A program made the position numbers and the translations under genes. The notes under the pieces were generated by a model. The model was not told where the DNA came from. It ran no database searches and saw only the letters and a program-made list of their open reading frames with translations. DNA of 64,000 nucleotides from the NCBI GenBank assembly GCA_031553775.1, contig JAVBLA010000025.1, positions 54,866 through 118,865 of the forward strand, read 5' to 3'. This document shows positions 43,858 through 52,066 of the stretch, piece after piece; position 1 is the first letter of the stretch; the number at the start of each line of letters is the position of its first letter. This DNA is from JAISFI01 sp031553775. Lineage in GTDB: Bacteria > Bacteroidota > Bacteroidia > Bacteroidales > Azobacteroidaceae.

Positions 43858-46011
43858 ATGACAATGCGTGACGATAACCAGGAACTGAAACTTGCCTATG
43901 ATTTTGTGCAATACACCGGAAAAAATATTTTTCTTACAGGAAAAGCAGGAACCGGAAAAACTACTTTTCTGAAAAACCTGAAAAAACATTCTCCCAAACG
44001 GATGATCGTAGTGGCACCTACCGGTGTGGCAGCAATTAACGCAGGAGGAGTTACCATCCATTCCATGTTCCAGTTACCTTTCGGGCCATACCTCCCCGAC
44101 TACAGCCAAACCAAGGGAGAACCGATGGCCATCAACCGGTTCAATAAAGAAAAAATCAATATCATCCGGAGTATGGATCTATTGGTGATCGACGAGATCA
44201 GTATGGTACGCGCCGATCTGCTGGATGGCATCGATGCCGTACTGCGACGTTTCCGGAACCGTACCCTGCCCTTCGGTGGCGTCCAACTGCTGATGATCGG
44301 CGATTTACAACAATTATCGCCGGTGGTAAAAGACGACGAATGGAAATTATTGCAAACCGCATACAAAACACCTTATTTTTTCAGCAGTAAATCCCTGCAG
44401 GATACCGACTATGTGGGTATCGAACTGAAAACCGTTTACCGGCAAAGCGATGAACATTTTATCTCTATCCTGAATAAAATAAGGGATAATTGCATGGACA
44501 GGGAAACGCTTGCCCAATTGAACGAACGGCATATTCCCGGTTTCGTACAACAGCATCCGGAAGGATATATCATGCTTACCACGCATAATTACCAGGCACA
44601 GCAGGTCAATAATGAAAAACTTAACCGTTTACCCGGCAAAGCGTATACTTTCCAGGCCCTTGTGGAAGGGGATTTTCCTGAATACACCTACCCTACCGAT
44701 TACGAATTGGCATTAAAAGAAGGTGCACAGGTGATGTTCGTAAAAAATGACCTGTCGCCCGAAAAGAGATACTTCAATGGGAAAATAGGAAAAATCATCT
44801 CCATCGATCATGATTTCATTCAGGTAATGTGTCCTGAAGATGCTGAGCCTATCACTGTGACTCCTGACACCTGGGAGAACTTAAAATACGAAATTCAGGA
44901 AGACACCAAGGAAATCCGGGAAACAACGATCGGAGGTTTTACGCAATATCCCCTGAAAACCGCCTGGGCCATCACCATCCATAAAAGCCAGGGACTTACT
45001 TTTGAAAAAGCGATCATCAATGCCGGTTCCTCGTTTGCACATGGGCAGGTATATGTTGCCTTAAGCCGGTGTAAGACACTGGAAGGAATGGTGCTTAGCG
45101 CACCCTTGTCGTCAAAAAGTATTATCAACGACCATACAGTCAAACAGTTTACCGACCAAGTGGAACAAAATCTTCCTTCTGAAGCAGCTTTACAACAGGC
45201 ACAGGAAGAATATCAGCTGCATTTACTCTCCGGAATGTTCGATTTTTCATCTATGCAGCGCTATATTTACCAGTGCCTGAAAATTTACAGGGATAATCCG
45301 GGAGCGCTTCCTCCTTCTATCGGACAGGTATTTGAAAATATGCTGGATATTTTCCGGGAAGAAATTGTTGCCGTTGCTGAAAAGTTCAAGATGCAGGTAA
45401 ACAGTCTGGCTTCAGGCGCAGTGGAAACAAACCCTGCTTTACAAGGCCGGGTAAAAAAAGCCTGCGATTACTTCACCGGTAAAATCCAATCGATAGTTAT
45501 TAATAACCTGGGTGAACTTTCCATTATTACAGACAACAAACAGGTAAAAAAACAATGGAACGATACCTACCAGAAACTCCAATTAGAATACATCGTCAAA
45601 ATCGCTTGCCTGGCCGAATCCATGCAGGGATTTAATGCAAAAAAACACCTGGAAATAAGAGCTAAATCCATGCTGGAGGAACTCCCCAAACCGGAGAAAA
45701 AGAAGAAACGGGAAAAGCAGGAAAAGCAAGCTAAAACAGAAGTGCCGGAAAAAACAGTCAACACCGAAATCATCCATCCGGAGCTTTTCAATATCCTGAG
45801 AAAATGGCGAATGGAAAAAGCATCCGAATTGGGCGTTCCGGCCTATATTATTATGCATCAAAAATCGTTACTGGACTTATTGGGAAAACTACCGGTCTCC
45901 CTGAAAGAATTAGCTGAAGTCAATGGTTTTGGAAAAAAGAAAATCGAACAGTTCGGCGAAGAGATTATTGATATGGTAATTGCATTTAAGAAAAAACAGG
46001 AAAGGGAATAA
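43858..46011 (+). CDS. PIF1-like helicase with a C-terminal HRDC domain
   Basis: The 717-residue protein has an SF1B helicase core: Walker A LTGKAGTGKTTFLKNL (about 27-42), Walker B DLLVIDEISMVRADLLD, GVQLLMIGDLQQLSPV, and the UvrD_C_2-type motifs FVKNDLSPEKRYFNGKIGKI and AWAITIHKSQGLTFEKAI. A basic Lys/Glu-rich linker (about 610-635) leads to an HRDC/helix-hairpin domain (about 640-717, ending in LAEVNGFGKKKIEQFGEEI). Expected role: 5'-3' unwinding of G-quadruplexes, R-loops or stalled forks. Its substrate is not known. It follows the DUF2007 gene by 2 bp. Confidence 0.88.
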   Translation: MTMRDDNQELKLAYDFVQYTGKNIFLTGKAGTGKTTFLKNLKKHSPKRMIVVAPTGVAAINAGGVTIHSMFQLPFGPYLPDYSQTKGEPMAINRFNKEKINIIRSMDLLVIDEISMVRADLLDGIDAVLRRFRNRTLPFGGVQLLMIGDLQQLSPVVKDDEWKLLQTAYKTPYFFSSKSLQDTDYVGIELKTVYRQSDEHFISILNKIRDNCMDRETLAQLNERHIPGFVQQHPEGYIMLTTHNYQAQQVNNEKLNRLPGKAYTFQALVEGDFPEYTYPTDYELALKEGAQVMFVKNDLSPEKRYFNGKIGKIISIDHDFIQVMCPEDAEPITVTPDTWENLKYEIQEDTKEIRETTIGGFTQYPLKTAWAITIHKSQGLTFEKAIINAGSSFAHGQVYVALSRCKTLEGMVLSAPLSSKSIINDHTVKQFTDQVEQNLPSEAALQQAQEEYQLHLLSGMFDFSSMQRYIYQCLKIYRDNPGALPPSIGQVFENMLDIFREEIVAVAEKFKMQVNSLASGAVETNPALQGRVKKACDYFTGKIQSIVINNLGELSIITDNKQVKKQWNDTYQKLQLEYIVKIACLAESMQGFNAKKHLEIRAKSMLEELPKPEKKKKREKQEKQAKTEVPEKTVNTEIIHPELFNILRKWRMEKASELGVPAYIIMHQKSLLDLLGKLPVSLKELAEVNGFGKKKIEQFGEEIIDMVIAFKKKQERE

Positions 46012-46046
46012 AGGTGTAAAAGCCGAGAATATCTGGTAATTAACTC

Positions 46047-46140
46047 AAAAATCCCATCATTACGAAGGCAAGGCCCGAAGCAATCTGCCAATTAGCATGA
46101 GATTGCTTCTTCGTTTCTCCTCGCAATAATGGGACTTTTT
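46047..46140. repeat. Palindromic intergenic element, probable bidirectional terminator
   Basis: The outer arms AAAAATCCCATCATTACGA (46047-46065) and the reverse complement of 46121-46140 pair with few mismatches. An inner pair GAAGCAATCT / AGATTGCTTC forms a second stem. It lies between the convergent helicase and DUF5606 genes. The GAAGCAATCT core with a CGAGGAGAAACGA-like arm resembles short palindromic repeats seen in many bacterial genomes. Confidence 0.7.
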
Positions 46141-46154
46141 ATATATTTTTTAGC

Positions 46155-46583
46155 TCACTTTTCCTCTTTTGTGATTTCTTCAGTTTCTTCCTCCTTCTTC
46201 CTAAAGTCCGTTATTTCATTATCAAGCAATAAGTTATACCAACTTACAATCTTTTTTATATCTGAAGGATATACCCTTTCCCTGTCAAAATCAGGAAGTA
46301 TTTCAGCAAAATATTTTTTGAATTGGTCTGGAGTTGTATTTCCTGCCATCTCGATTTTTGCTCCGTTTTCTTTTTCAAACATAGTATGGAGCACTTCCGA
46401 TAAAGGTATTTCTTCATTTGAAGTATAAATAGCAATATCGCCGAGTGACACCACTTTATCCCTCGGATAGGTAGGAATCCGTTTTTTATCGATAAGCGAC
46501 TCTACCACATACATATTTTTTCCCTGGGAAACCAGTTTGAATAATCCGGGTTTTCCGGAAACTGATAAAATTTTTTTCAACAT
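46155..46583 (-). CDS. DUF5606 protein
   Basis: The 142-residue protein has the DUF5606 start MLKKILSVSGKPGLFKLVSQ and continues with VVESLIDKKRIPTYPRDKVVSLGDIAIYT-type beta strands (about 20-75). A helical segment and an acidic tail of Glu/Lys repeats (about 125-142) follow. It is conserved in Bacteroidota and often found near coaE. Function is unknown. It has its own promoter at 46610-46639. Confidence 0.88.
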   Translation of the reverse strand: MLKKILSVSGKPGLFKLVSQGKNMYVVESLIDKKRIPTYPRDKVVSLGDIAIYTSNEEIPLSEVLHTMFEKENGAKIEMAGNTTPDQFKKYFAEILPDFDRERVYPSDIKKIVSWYNLLLDNEITDFRKKEEETEEITKEEK

Positions 46584-46609
46584 AAAGATACTCGTTTAAA
46601 TTCCGGACG

Positions 46610-46639
46610 CAAATTTAACATACTATTTTAAACTACAAA
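46610..46639 (-). promoter_or_regulatory. Promoter of the DUF5606 gene
   Basis: On the minus strand TTTG (46639-46636), an 18-bp spacer and TAAATTTG (46617-46610) match the Bacteroidota promoter, 27 bp before the start codon. Confidence 0.6.
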
Positions 46640-46640
46640 A

Positions 46641-46666
46641 GAATTAAGAGTTAAGAGTTAAGAATT
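46641..46666. repeat. 7-bp array (TTAAGAG type)
   Basis: Three units of TTAAGAG-like sequence lie upstream of the DUF5606 gene. A reverse-complement array (46835-46860) lies about 170 bp away at the end of coaE. Confidence 0.7.
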
Positions 46667-46830
46667 GACGCCAAATCGAAAGCCATCAAGCTTGCTTGCA
46701 TGGCTGAGGTGCGAAGGAGATCAAGACCGCGAAGCGGGATTAATTAAAAGTTGGAATTCTACCAATCTCTATATACAAATCACCACATCAAAGCCTCTGT
46801 AGAGTAAATAAGCTGCTCTTCCTAATACCG

Positions 46831-47424
46831 TCAATCCTTAACTCTTAATTCTTTTAACTCTACAATTATTTTCTCAACCTGCAAAACAACCCCCTCTCTC
46901 CCATCATTCAAAATCACAAAATCGCTCCTTTGACATTTTTCTTCTTCCGGAAGTTGGTTGTTCATACGTTGGATTATTTGTTCGCGGGTAAGATGGTCCC
47001 GCCGAATGACGCGCTGTATGCGTAATTCTGTGGGACAGGTAACGGTTATTACATAGTCGACAAAACAGTTAAAACCCGATTCAAACAGGATCGCGGATTC
47101 TATGGCAGCATACTCGCTTTTTTGCCGTTGAATCCATTGTTGAAAATCTCTTAAAACTACAGGATGTATAATTTGATTGACTTTTTCGAGATTTTCTTTA
47201 TCAGAAAAAATAAGCGATGCCAGCAAGGGCTTATTCAGAGTGTCGCCTGCGTATAATTCCGGGCCAAAACTGGCAATCAGAGACTTTTTGATTTCAGGAG
47301 AAGTGTCCGTCAACCGCTTACTCTCGGTATCGGCAGAGTAAACAGGTATTCCCATGATCTCCATCAGGCGGGAAACTACCGATTTTCCGCTTCCCATTCC
47401 ACCGGTAATTCCTATCGTAATCAT
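46831..47424 (-). CDS. coaE: Dephospho-CoA kinase
   Basis: The 197-residue enzyme makes the last step of CoA synthesis, phosphorylating the 3'-OH of dephospho-CoA. It has the P-loop GITGGMGSGKSVV (about 4-16), the DTSPEIKKSL and NQIIHPVVLRDFQQW segments and the LID-type RVIRRDHLTREQIIQRMNNQ. The last nine residues (ELKELRVKD) are encoded within a TTAAGAG array. The start overlaps the end of the YbbR gene (ATGA). Confidence 0.95.
   Translation of the reverse strand: MITIGITGGMGSGKSVVSRLMEIMGIPVYSADTESKRLTDTSPEIKKSLIASFGPELYAGDTLNKPLLASLIFSDKENLEKVNQIIHPVVLRDFQQWIQRQKSEYAAIESAILFESGFNCFVDYVITVTCPTELRIQRVIRRDHLTREQIIQRMNNQLPEEEKCQRSDFVILNDGREGVVLQVEKIIVELKELRVKD
46835..46860. repeat. 7-bp array (TTAAGAG type, reverse), overlapping the coaE end
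   Basis: Units of TTAACTC/TTAATTC type run across the last codons of coaE. They mirror the array at 46641-46666 in the same intergenic gap. Confidence 0.65.
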
Positions 47425-48419
47425 TGCTTGGTACGTTCTATCAGGTATTCTACCTTTTCGGGAACAAAACGATAATTAGAAATCCATTCCGGTTTCTGGA
47501 TGATCGTAACAGGGGCCCTGGAAGTGGTATCTTTTGCTACATCCTGGTAAAATACAACCGCTTCAAAATCAGTCTTTTTAACTTCAGAATAACGGGAAAG
47601 CGGCAATAGACAGGTGATCTGAACGGTTGCAGGAAATGTCCTTAAACGGTAATGCTCCGGAAAATCCCTGCCAATTACCGGAATGTCGAATATTTTTTCG
47701 GTATGTTCTTCTACAATAACAGCCAGGCTGACCGTTGAAACATCTGTTTTAACCGTAGCCGGAGGTGCCAGTTTAATCTTCAGGGTATGTGACTCTTCCA
47801 GGTCTTTCATAATAACCTTTTGCGTATATATACCCTCTAATGTATCCAAAACTGTTTCTGATCCGTATACGGTGACTTCAGAAGGAGTAAACTGCAATTG
47901 TTGGGTCAGCATAAAACCCGCGGAAGGGAGTATTTCTCCACTCAATATTACTGGGACCTTTTTTGTTTTCAGATTGTTAAAATAAATAGGAATGGACGAT
48001 GGAGTATAAGAAAGCAGTTTGGTTGTAGCCGGTAAAAAATTTTCACATTCCGACTCTATATAGGCGGCAGAAACCGCAGCCTGCCTGGAAGAAGATGTAA
48101 ATTTTCTCAGGTCGACTATAAATGTTTTATCCTTATTACTCAGGAAATAATTCAACAATACAGTTCCCTTATCCTGTACTTTGATTTTGAGATGATCAGG
48201 AAGGGTATCACTCAAAACCATATTATCCGGAAGATTGGCATATATTACCGGGATGTTAAGGTTGATTTCCATACTTTGCTGCAACATTTGCAGCAGCCAG
48301 AATCCGGCAGATATAATTAAAAAAAACAAAAAGACCAAAGCTTCCCTCCATTTTTCAGAACGGAAGGAAACCTTGAACTTATTTTTCAGATCGACATTAT
48401 TTTTATTAGTTGGGGGCAT
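47421..48419 (-). CDS. YbbR-like domain protein
   Basis: The 332-residue protein has one membrane helix (about 29-47, ALVFLFFLIISAGFWLLQML) and a periplasmic region with YbbR-like beta domains (about 50-325), including KTKKVPVILSGEILPSAGFMLTQ and VTVYGSETVLDTLEGIYT. In Firmicutes YbbR proteins control the c-di-AMP cyclase CdaA; in this neighbourhood the partner is unknown. It overlaps yajC by 14 bp and coaE by 4 bp, all on one transcript. Confidence 0.88.
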   Translation of the reverse strand: MPPTNKNNVDLKNKFKVSFRSEKWREALVFLFFLIISAGFWLLQMLQQSMEINLNIPVIYANLPDNMVLSDTLPDHLKIKVQDKGTVLLNYFLSNKDKTFIVDLRKFTSSSRQAAVSAAYIESECENFLPATTKLLSYTPSSIPIYFNNLKTKKVPVILSGEILPSAGFMLTQQLQFTPSEVTVYGSETVLDTLEGIYTQKVIMKDLEESHTLKIKLAPPATVKTDVSTVSLAVIVEEHTEKIFDIPVIGRDFPEHYRLRTFPATVQITCLLPLSRYSEVKKTDFEAVVFYQDVAKDTTSRAPVTIIQKPEWISNYRFVPEKVEYLIERTKQ

Positions 48420-48738
48420 TCGGCGCTGCGAAAACAGATGCTTTATCTATTTTTATTTTCACATTGTCCGCAATTTCAATGACAAAATTCGTATCATTGA
48501 TTTCTTTTATTTTACCATAAACACCACCGGAAGTGATCACTTTGTCTCCTACTTGCATGGCTTCCCTGGCTTTTTGCAAGTCTTTCTGCTTTTTTTGTTG
48601 CGGACGGATCATAAAAAAGTAGAAAATAGCAACAATCGCTATCATCATAATCCAACCGTAGTTATTTGCAGGAGCTTTCTCTGCGCCAGCAGCACCACCA
48701 GCAGCATCTATACCTAACAATACACTTAATAAATTCAT
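48406..48738 (-). CDS. yajC: Preprotein translocase subunit YajC
   Basis: The 110-residue protein has one N-terminal membrane helix (about 30-48, WIMMIAIVAIFYFFMIRPQQKKQKDL begins the signature) and a small soluble domain (QVGDKVITSGGVYGKIKEIND). It joins SecDF and YidC at the translocon. The frame is open to 48795, but the ATG at 48738 gives the normal length. A TATCTTTG -7 box lies at 48776-48783. It overlaps the YbbR gene by 14 bp. Confidence 0.93.
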   Translation of the reverse strand: MNLLSVLLGIDAAGGAAGAEKAPANNYGWIMMIAIVAIFYFFMIRPQQKKQKDLQKAREAMQVGDKVITSGGVYGKIKEINDTNFVIEIADNVKIKIDKASVFAAPNAPN

Positions 48739-48775
48739 AATATCAATATAATTGGTTTGTAAAATGTTGAATGCA

Positions 48776-48783
48776 CAAAGATA
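48776..48783 (-). promoter_or_regulatory. Candidate -7 box of yajC
   Basis: The minus strand reads TATCTTTG, 37 bp before the yajC start at 48738 and just past the nusB stop. No TTTG lies at -33. Confidence 0.45.
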
Positions 48784-48791
48784 CTCAAATC

Positions 48792-49715
48792 TCAATTCTT
48801 AAACAACAGTTTCTCTTCTTTCAATTCCGAAACTATCGCATCTAATACCCCATTGATGAATATCGCACTTTTGGGTGTACTGAACACCTTGGCCAGGTCG
48901 ATATATTCATTCAATGTAACGTTGACCGGAATGCTGGGAAATGTGATCAGTTCCGCAATAGCCATCTGCATAATATACAAATCCATGTTGGCGATGCGTT
49001 CAAAGTCCCAGTTTTTGATATGCTTGTCGATCCGTTTACCATACTCTTCCCCATTCATCAATGATTGCCTTAACAACCTGATGGCAAAATCCCTGTCGTC
49101 CGGATCCTTGAACATCGGAAGCAATTCCTGGGAAGGCCCGTTGCTTTTCTCGAAACGCTTGATGGTCTTCAGGACAAAGGTTTCAATAATTTCAATATCG
49201 TCGTTCCAATAAATACTTTTATCTTCCAGTAATTCTTCCAGTTCTTCATTGTTATAAATGAATTGCTTGAAGGCTTTTCTCCAGAATTCCTTGTCGGATT
49301 CATAAGTATCATCGGAAGAAAGGTACTCCCTATAGGCATCCGAATCGATAATCGTATTCAACATTTTTTTCGTAAATGCCGTATCATCAGTCCAAAACAA
49401 TCCATTTTCCGTAACAAAAGTATTCAACTGTTTATTGCCGGACAATTGCGATACAAAACGGTTGTGAATAAATCGGGTATTGGGGTTTTTATCTTCTTCG
49501 GTAGCCAGATGCTTATGCTTCCGTATATCCTGTCTTCTTTGTTCGAGGTCGGTGAGATAAGACATCAGCAACAATAAGTAATGATATAAGTCATACGACT
49601 TTTGGATACTGAATAACAACTCGCTTTCGGCAAGTCTTAAATCCTTGTTCTCCTTTTGATAGGCAGAAAATAAAAGTTGGAGAACTTTAGAACGAATGAT
49701 AACACGATTAATCAT
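48792..49715 (-). CDS. nusB: Transcription antitermination protein NusB (long form)
   Basis: The 307-residue protein has the NusB fold mainly in its C-terminal 130 residues (EYGKRIDKHIKNWDFERIAN, MDLYIMQMAIAELI, VTLNEYIDLAKVFSTPKSAI, FINGVLDAI), preceded by a helical N-terminal half (MINRVIIRSKVLQLLFSAYQ). This double-length form is normal in Bacteroidota. It works with NusE on boxA RNA in rRNA transcription. The start at 49715 begins the conserved sequence; a TATCTTTG box lies at 49746-49753. Confidence 0.92.
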   Translation of the reverse strand: MINRVIIRSKVLQLLFSAYQKENKDLRLAESELLFSIQKSYDLYHYLLLLMSYLTDLEQRRQDIRKHKHLATEEDKNPNTRFIHNRFVSQLSGNKQLNTFVTENGLFWTDDTAFTKKMLNTIIDSDAYREYLSSDDTYESDKEFWRKAFKQFIYNNEELEELLEDKSIYWNDDIEIIETFVLKTIKRFEKSNGPSQELLPMFKDPDDRDFAIRLLRQSLMNGEEYGKRIDKHIKNWDFERIANMDLYIMQMAIAELITFPSIPVNVTLNEYIDLAKVFSTPKSAIFINGVLDAIVSELKEEKLLFKN

Positions 49716-49745
49716 TATTGAAAGAACATCTTTGTTTTTGTGAGG

Positions 49746-49753
49746 CAAAGATA
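49746..49753 (-). promoter_or_regulatory. Candidate -7 box of nusB
   Basis: The minus strand reads TATCTTTG, 31 bp before the nusB start at 49715. No TTTG is seen at the proper spacing. Confidence 0.45.
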
Positions 49754-49832
49754 GGTATTTTTTTTATAACTTCTGAATCGGAACCGCTTATTTAGGAGAA
49801 AAACCGGAATAAAAACTTTTTTCATTAATAAA

Positions 49833-49865
49833 TTTGAATATTAACGAAATATCATCTTATATTTG
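49833..49865 (+). promoter_or_regulatory. Promoter of the PUR-alpha-like gene
   Basis: TTTG (49833-49836), a 21-bp spacer and TATATTTG (49858-49865) match the Bacteroidota promoter, 53 bp before the ATG at 49918. Confidence 0.7.
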
Positions 49866-49917
49866 TAGGAAATTACAGAAAGAATTATTCATAAAAAAAT
49901 TTTTAAAATGCTGAGAA

Positions 49918-50310
49918 ATGGAAAACTCACAAACAGGTAGCGATAGAGAAATCGTTTTTTCAAAAAACATCAAGGCTGGTAAAAGGTATTATTACTTAGA
50001 TGTAAAGAAGAATAAAAGAGGCGAGCTTTTTTTGACCATTACGGAAAGTTTGAAAGTCACCTGTTATGATAGTTCAGAACAACCATACCAGGTAATCGAA
50101 AAACATAAGATCTTTCTCTATAAAGAAGATTTCGATTGCTTTACCGATGGATTGGCCGAAGTAATATCATATGTCAAAAAGAACAATACAGTAAACTTTG
50201 TGCCCCAATACGCCAAAGAGACCAATGATTTCGAAAATACGGAAGAACCGGTTGATGATAGTTCTATTGAAAATGGGGAGGGGAAGATTGTTTTTAATCT
50301 GGACCTTTGA
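49918..50310 (+). CDS. PUR-alpha-like nucleic-acid-binding protein (DUF3276)
   Basis: The 130-residue protein matches the bacterial PUR-alpha/DUF3276 family. Seen: EIVFSKNIKAGKRYYYLDVK, then KNKRGELFLTITES and HKIFLYKEDFDCFTDGLAEV, the beta-beta-beta-alpha PUR unit, with an acidic tail. Relatives bind single-stranded DNA or RNA. It has its own promoter. Its stop is directly followed by an ATTGAAA array, and the L25 gene begins about 170 bp downstream. Confidence 0.88.
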   Translation: MENSQTGSDREIVFSKNIKAGKRYYYLDVKKNKRGELFLTITESLKVTCYDSSEQPYQVIEKHKIFLYKEDFDCFTDGLAEVISYVKKNNTVNFVPQYAKETNDFENTEEPVDDSSIENGEGKIVFNLDL

Positions 50311-50311
50311 A

Positions 50312-50371
50312 TAATTGAGAATTGAAAATTGAGAATTGAAAATGAATGCTCTGAGTTCTAATTTTCAATTT
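50312..50371. repeat. Facing 7-bp arrays (ATTGAAA/ATTGAGA type)
   Basis: Four to five units (50312-50344) start 2 bp after the PUR-alpha-like stop. A shorter reverse block (50360-50371) lies nearby and ends just before the L25 promoter. Confidence 0.7.
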
Positions 50372-50376
50372 GTTTT

Positions 50377-50407
50377 TTTGTAATAAAATAAAAAAACACT
50401 ATCTTTG
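50377..50407 (+). promoter_or_regulatory. Promoter of the L25-pth operon
   Basis: TTTG (50377-50380), a 19-bp spacer and TATCTTTG (50400-50407) match the Bacteroidota promoter exactly, 75 bp before the L25 start. Confidence 0.8.
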
Positions 50408-50481
50408 CCCCGCTTTAAAAATTCCGTGTGATGGGAAATTGAGAAGCAATCTTAATTTTGAGTAACACAAACAAGAAAAAA

Positions 50482-51051
50482 ATGAAAACATTTGAATTAG
50501 CAGGTACAGTAAGGGAAGGCCTGGGTAAAAAAGCAGCCAAGCAGTATAGAAAAGGTGATGAAATTCCTTGTGTATTATACGGAGGAAAAGAAAACATCCA
50601 TTTTAATGTTAAAAACGATGGTGTTCGTAAACTGATCTATACACCGGAAATTTTCTTAGTAAATCTTACTATTGGTAGCAAAAAAATCAATGCTATCTTA
50701 AAAGATTCTCAATTTCATCCGGTAAGTGGAGATACATTGCATTTGGACTTCATGGAAATTGAAGAAAGCAAACCGATTGTAATGGAGGTTCCGGTTGTTC
50801 TCGAAGGATTGGCCGAAGGGGTAAAAGCCGGGGGTAAACTGGTACTTGAAATGAGAAAACTGAAAGTAAAAGCTTTGTACAAAAATATTCCTGAAAAGTT
50901 AACAATCAATGTGGAAAGCCTGGGATTGGGTAAGACCATACAGGTAGGAAGCCTTGCTTTTGATAATCTGGAACTGCTGAACTCCAAGAACAATGTGGTA
51001 TGTACCGTTAAACTGACTCGTGCAGCAAGAGGTGCCGCCGCCAAAGGATAA
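50482..51051 (+). CDS. rplY: 50S ribosomal protein L25 (Ctc form)
   Basis: The 189-residue protein has an N-terminal 5S-rRNA-binding L25 domain (about 1-92, [29 protein letters not shown]) and a C-terminal TL5/Ctc domain (about 93-182). The frame can also start at a TTG at 50458, but the ATG at 50482 begins the conserved MKTFELAG. It is followed by pth after 8 bp, a common pairing. Confidence 0.93.
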   Translation: MKTFELAGTVREGLGKKAAKQYRKGDEIPCVLYGGKENIHFNVKNDGVRKLIYTPEIFLVNLTIGSKKINAILKDSQFHPVSGDTLHLDFMEIEESKPIVMEVPVVLEGLAEGVKAGGKLVLEMRKLKVKALYKNIPEKLTINVESLGLGKTIQVGSLAFDNLELLNSKNNVVCTVKLTRAARGAAAKG

Positions 51052-51059
51052 CTAAACGA

Positions 51060-51623
51060 ATGAAATATTTGATTGCGGGACTGGGTAATATCGGACCTGA
51101 ATACCGGGACACCCGCCACAATATAGGATTTATGATATTGGACGCTTTAGCTAAGGCGTCCAATGTTGTTTTTAGCGACAAACGGTATGGATTTGTTACC
51201 GAATTGAAGCTGAAAGGAAGAACATTGATCCTGCTCAAACCTTCCACTTATATGAACCTGAGCGGGAATGCCATCCGTTACTGGATGCAGAAAGAGAATA
51301 TCGTCCCTGAAAACCTATTGGTAGTAGTTGATGACCTGGCACTTCCCTTCGGTACTTTGCGCCTGAAAACCAAAGGAAGTGATGCGGGACACAATGGCTT
51401 AAAGCATATACAGGATACATTGGGAACGCAAAATTACAGCCGGCTGCGTTTCGGAATAGGAAATCAATTCGGGCAGGGACAACAAATCAATTATGTATTG
51501 GGAGAATTCTCTCAGGAAGAGAAAGAAACGCTGGAGCAACGGATCAATACTGCTGGAGACATTATTAAAAGTTTCTGCCTGGCTGGAGTCAACAACACCA
51601 TGAACCTCTACAACAATAAATAA
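51060..51623 (+). CDS. pth: Peptidyl-tRNA hydrolase
   Basis: The 187-residue enzyme frees tRNA from stalled peptidyl-tRNA. It has [20 protein letters not shown] with the catalytic His, [32 protein letters not shown] and [18 protein letters not shown]. All active-site residues (Asn, His, Asp, Asn) are present. It lies between the L25 and S4-domain genes with 8- and 11-bp gaps. Confidence 0.95.
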   Translation: MKYLIAGLGNIGPEYRDTRHNIGFMILDALAKASNVVFSDKRYGFVTELKLKGRTLILLKPSTYMNLSGNAIRYWMQKENIVPENLLVVVDDLALPFGTLRLKTKGSDAGHNGLKHIQDTLGTQNYSRLRFGIGNQFGQGQQINYVLGEFSQEEKETLEQRINTAGDIIKSFCLAGVNNTMNLYNNK

Positions 51624-51634
51624 AAATCCGGAAA

Positions 51635-52066
51635 ATGAACGAAGTCAGAATAGACAAATGGATGTGGGCCACCCGTATCTTCAAAACCAGAACCATTGCA
51701 GTAGAGGCTTGTAAGAAAAACCGGATAATGGTTAATCATTCTCCTGCCAAACCCTCCCGGATGATCAGGATGGGAGATGTTATACAAGTCAGAAAACCTC
51801 CCGTTACCTACTCTTTCAAAGTACTGCAGCTTACGGAAAAAAGAATGGGAGCTAAATTGGTACAGGAATATCTTGAAAATATTACCCCTCCCGAACAATA
51901 TGAAATATTGGAATTAAACAAAATCAGCGGATTTATCGACCGTGCACGGGGCACCGGACGACCTACTAAGAAAGATCGCCGGGAATTAGACGATTTTGTA
52001 TCGCCTACTTATGTGGACGATTTTGATTTTGAGTTTGATTTCGGGGAAGAAGAGGATGAAAATTGA
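51635..52066 (+). CDS. S4-domain RNA-binding protein (Hsp15/HslR-like)
   Basis: The 143-residue protein has an S4 domain (about 3-65, RIDKWMWATRIFKTRTIAVE, NRIMVNHSPAKPSRMIRMGD) and a basic then acidic tail ending in Asp/Glu/Phe repeats. Hsp15 binds 50S subunits carrying stalled tRNA, which fits the pth gene 11 bp upstream. The highly acidic C-terminus (DFDFEFDFGEEEDEN) is common in this phylum. Confidence 0.88.
   Translation: MNEVRIDKWMWATRIFKTRTIAVEACKKNRIMVNHSPAKPSRMIRMGDVIQVRKPPVTYSFKVLQLTEKRMGAKLVQEYLENITPPEQYEILELNKISGFIDRARGTGRPTKKDRRELDDFVSPTYVDDFDFEFDFGEEEDEN

Noticed and set aside
43858..46011. Phage or plasmid origin for the helicase
   Set aside because: No integrase, phage or plasmid genes are nearby, and the flanking genes are typical chromosomal ones.
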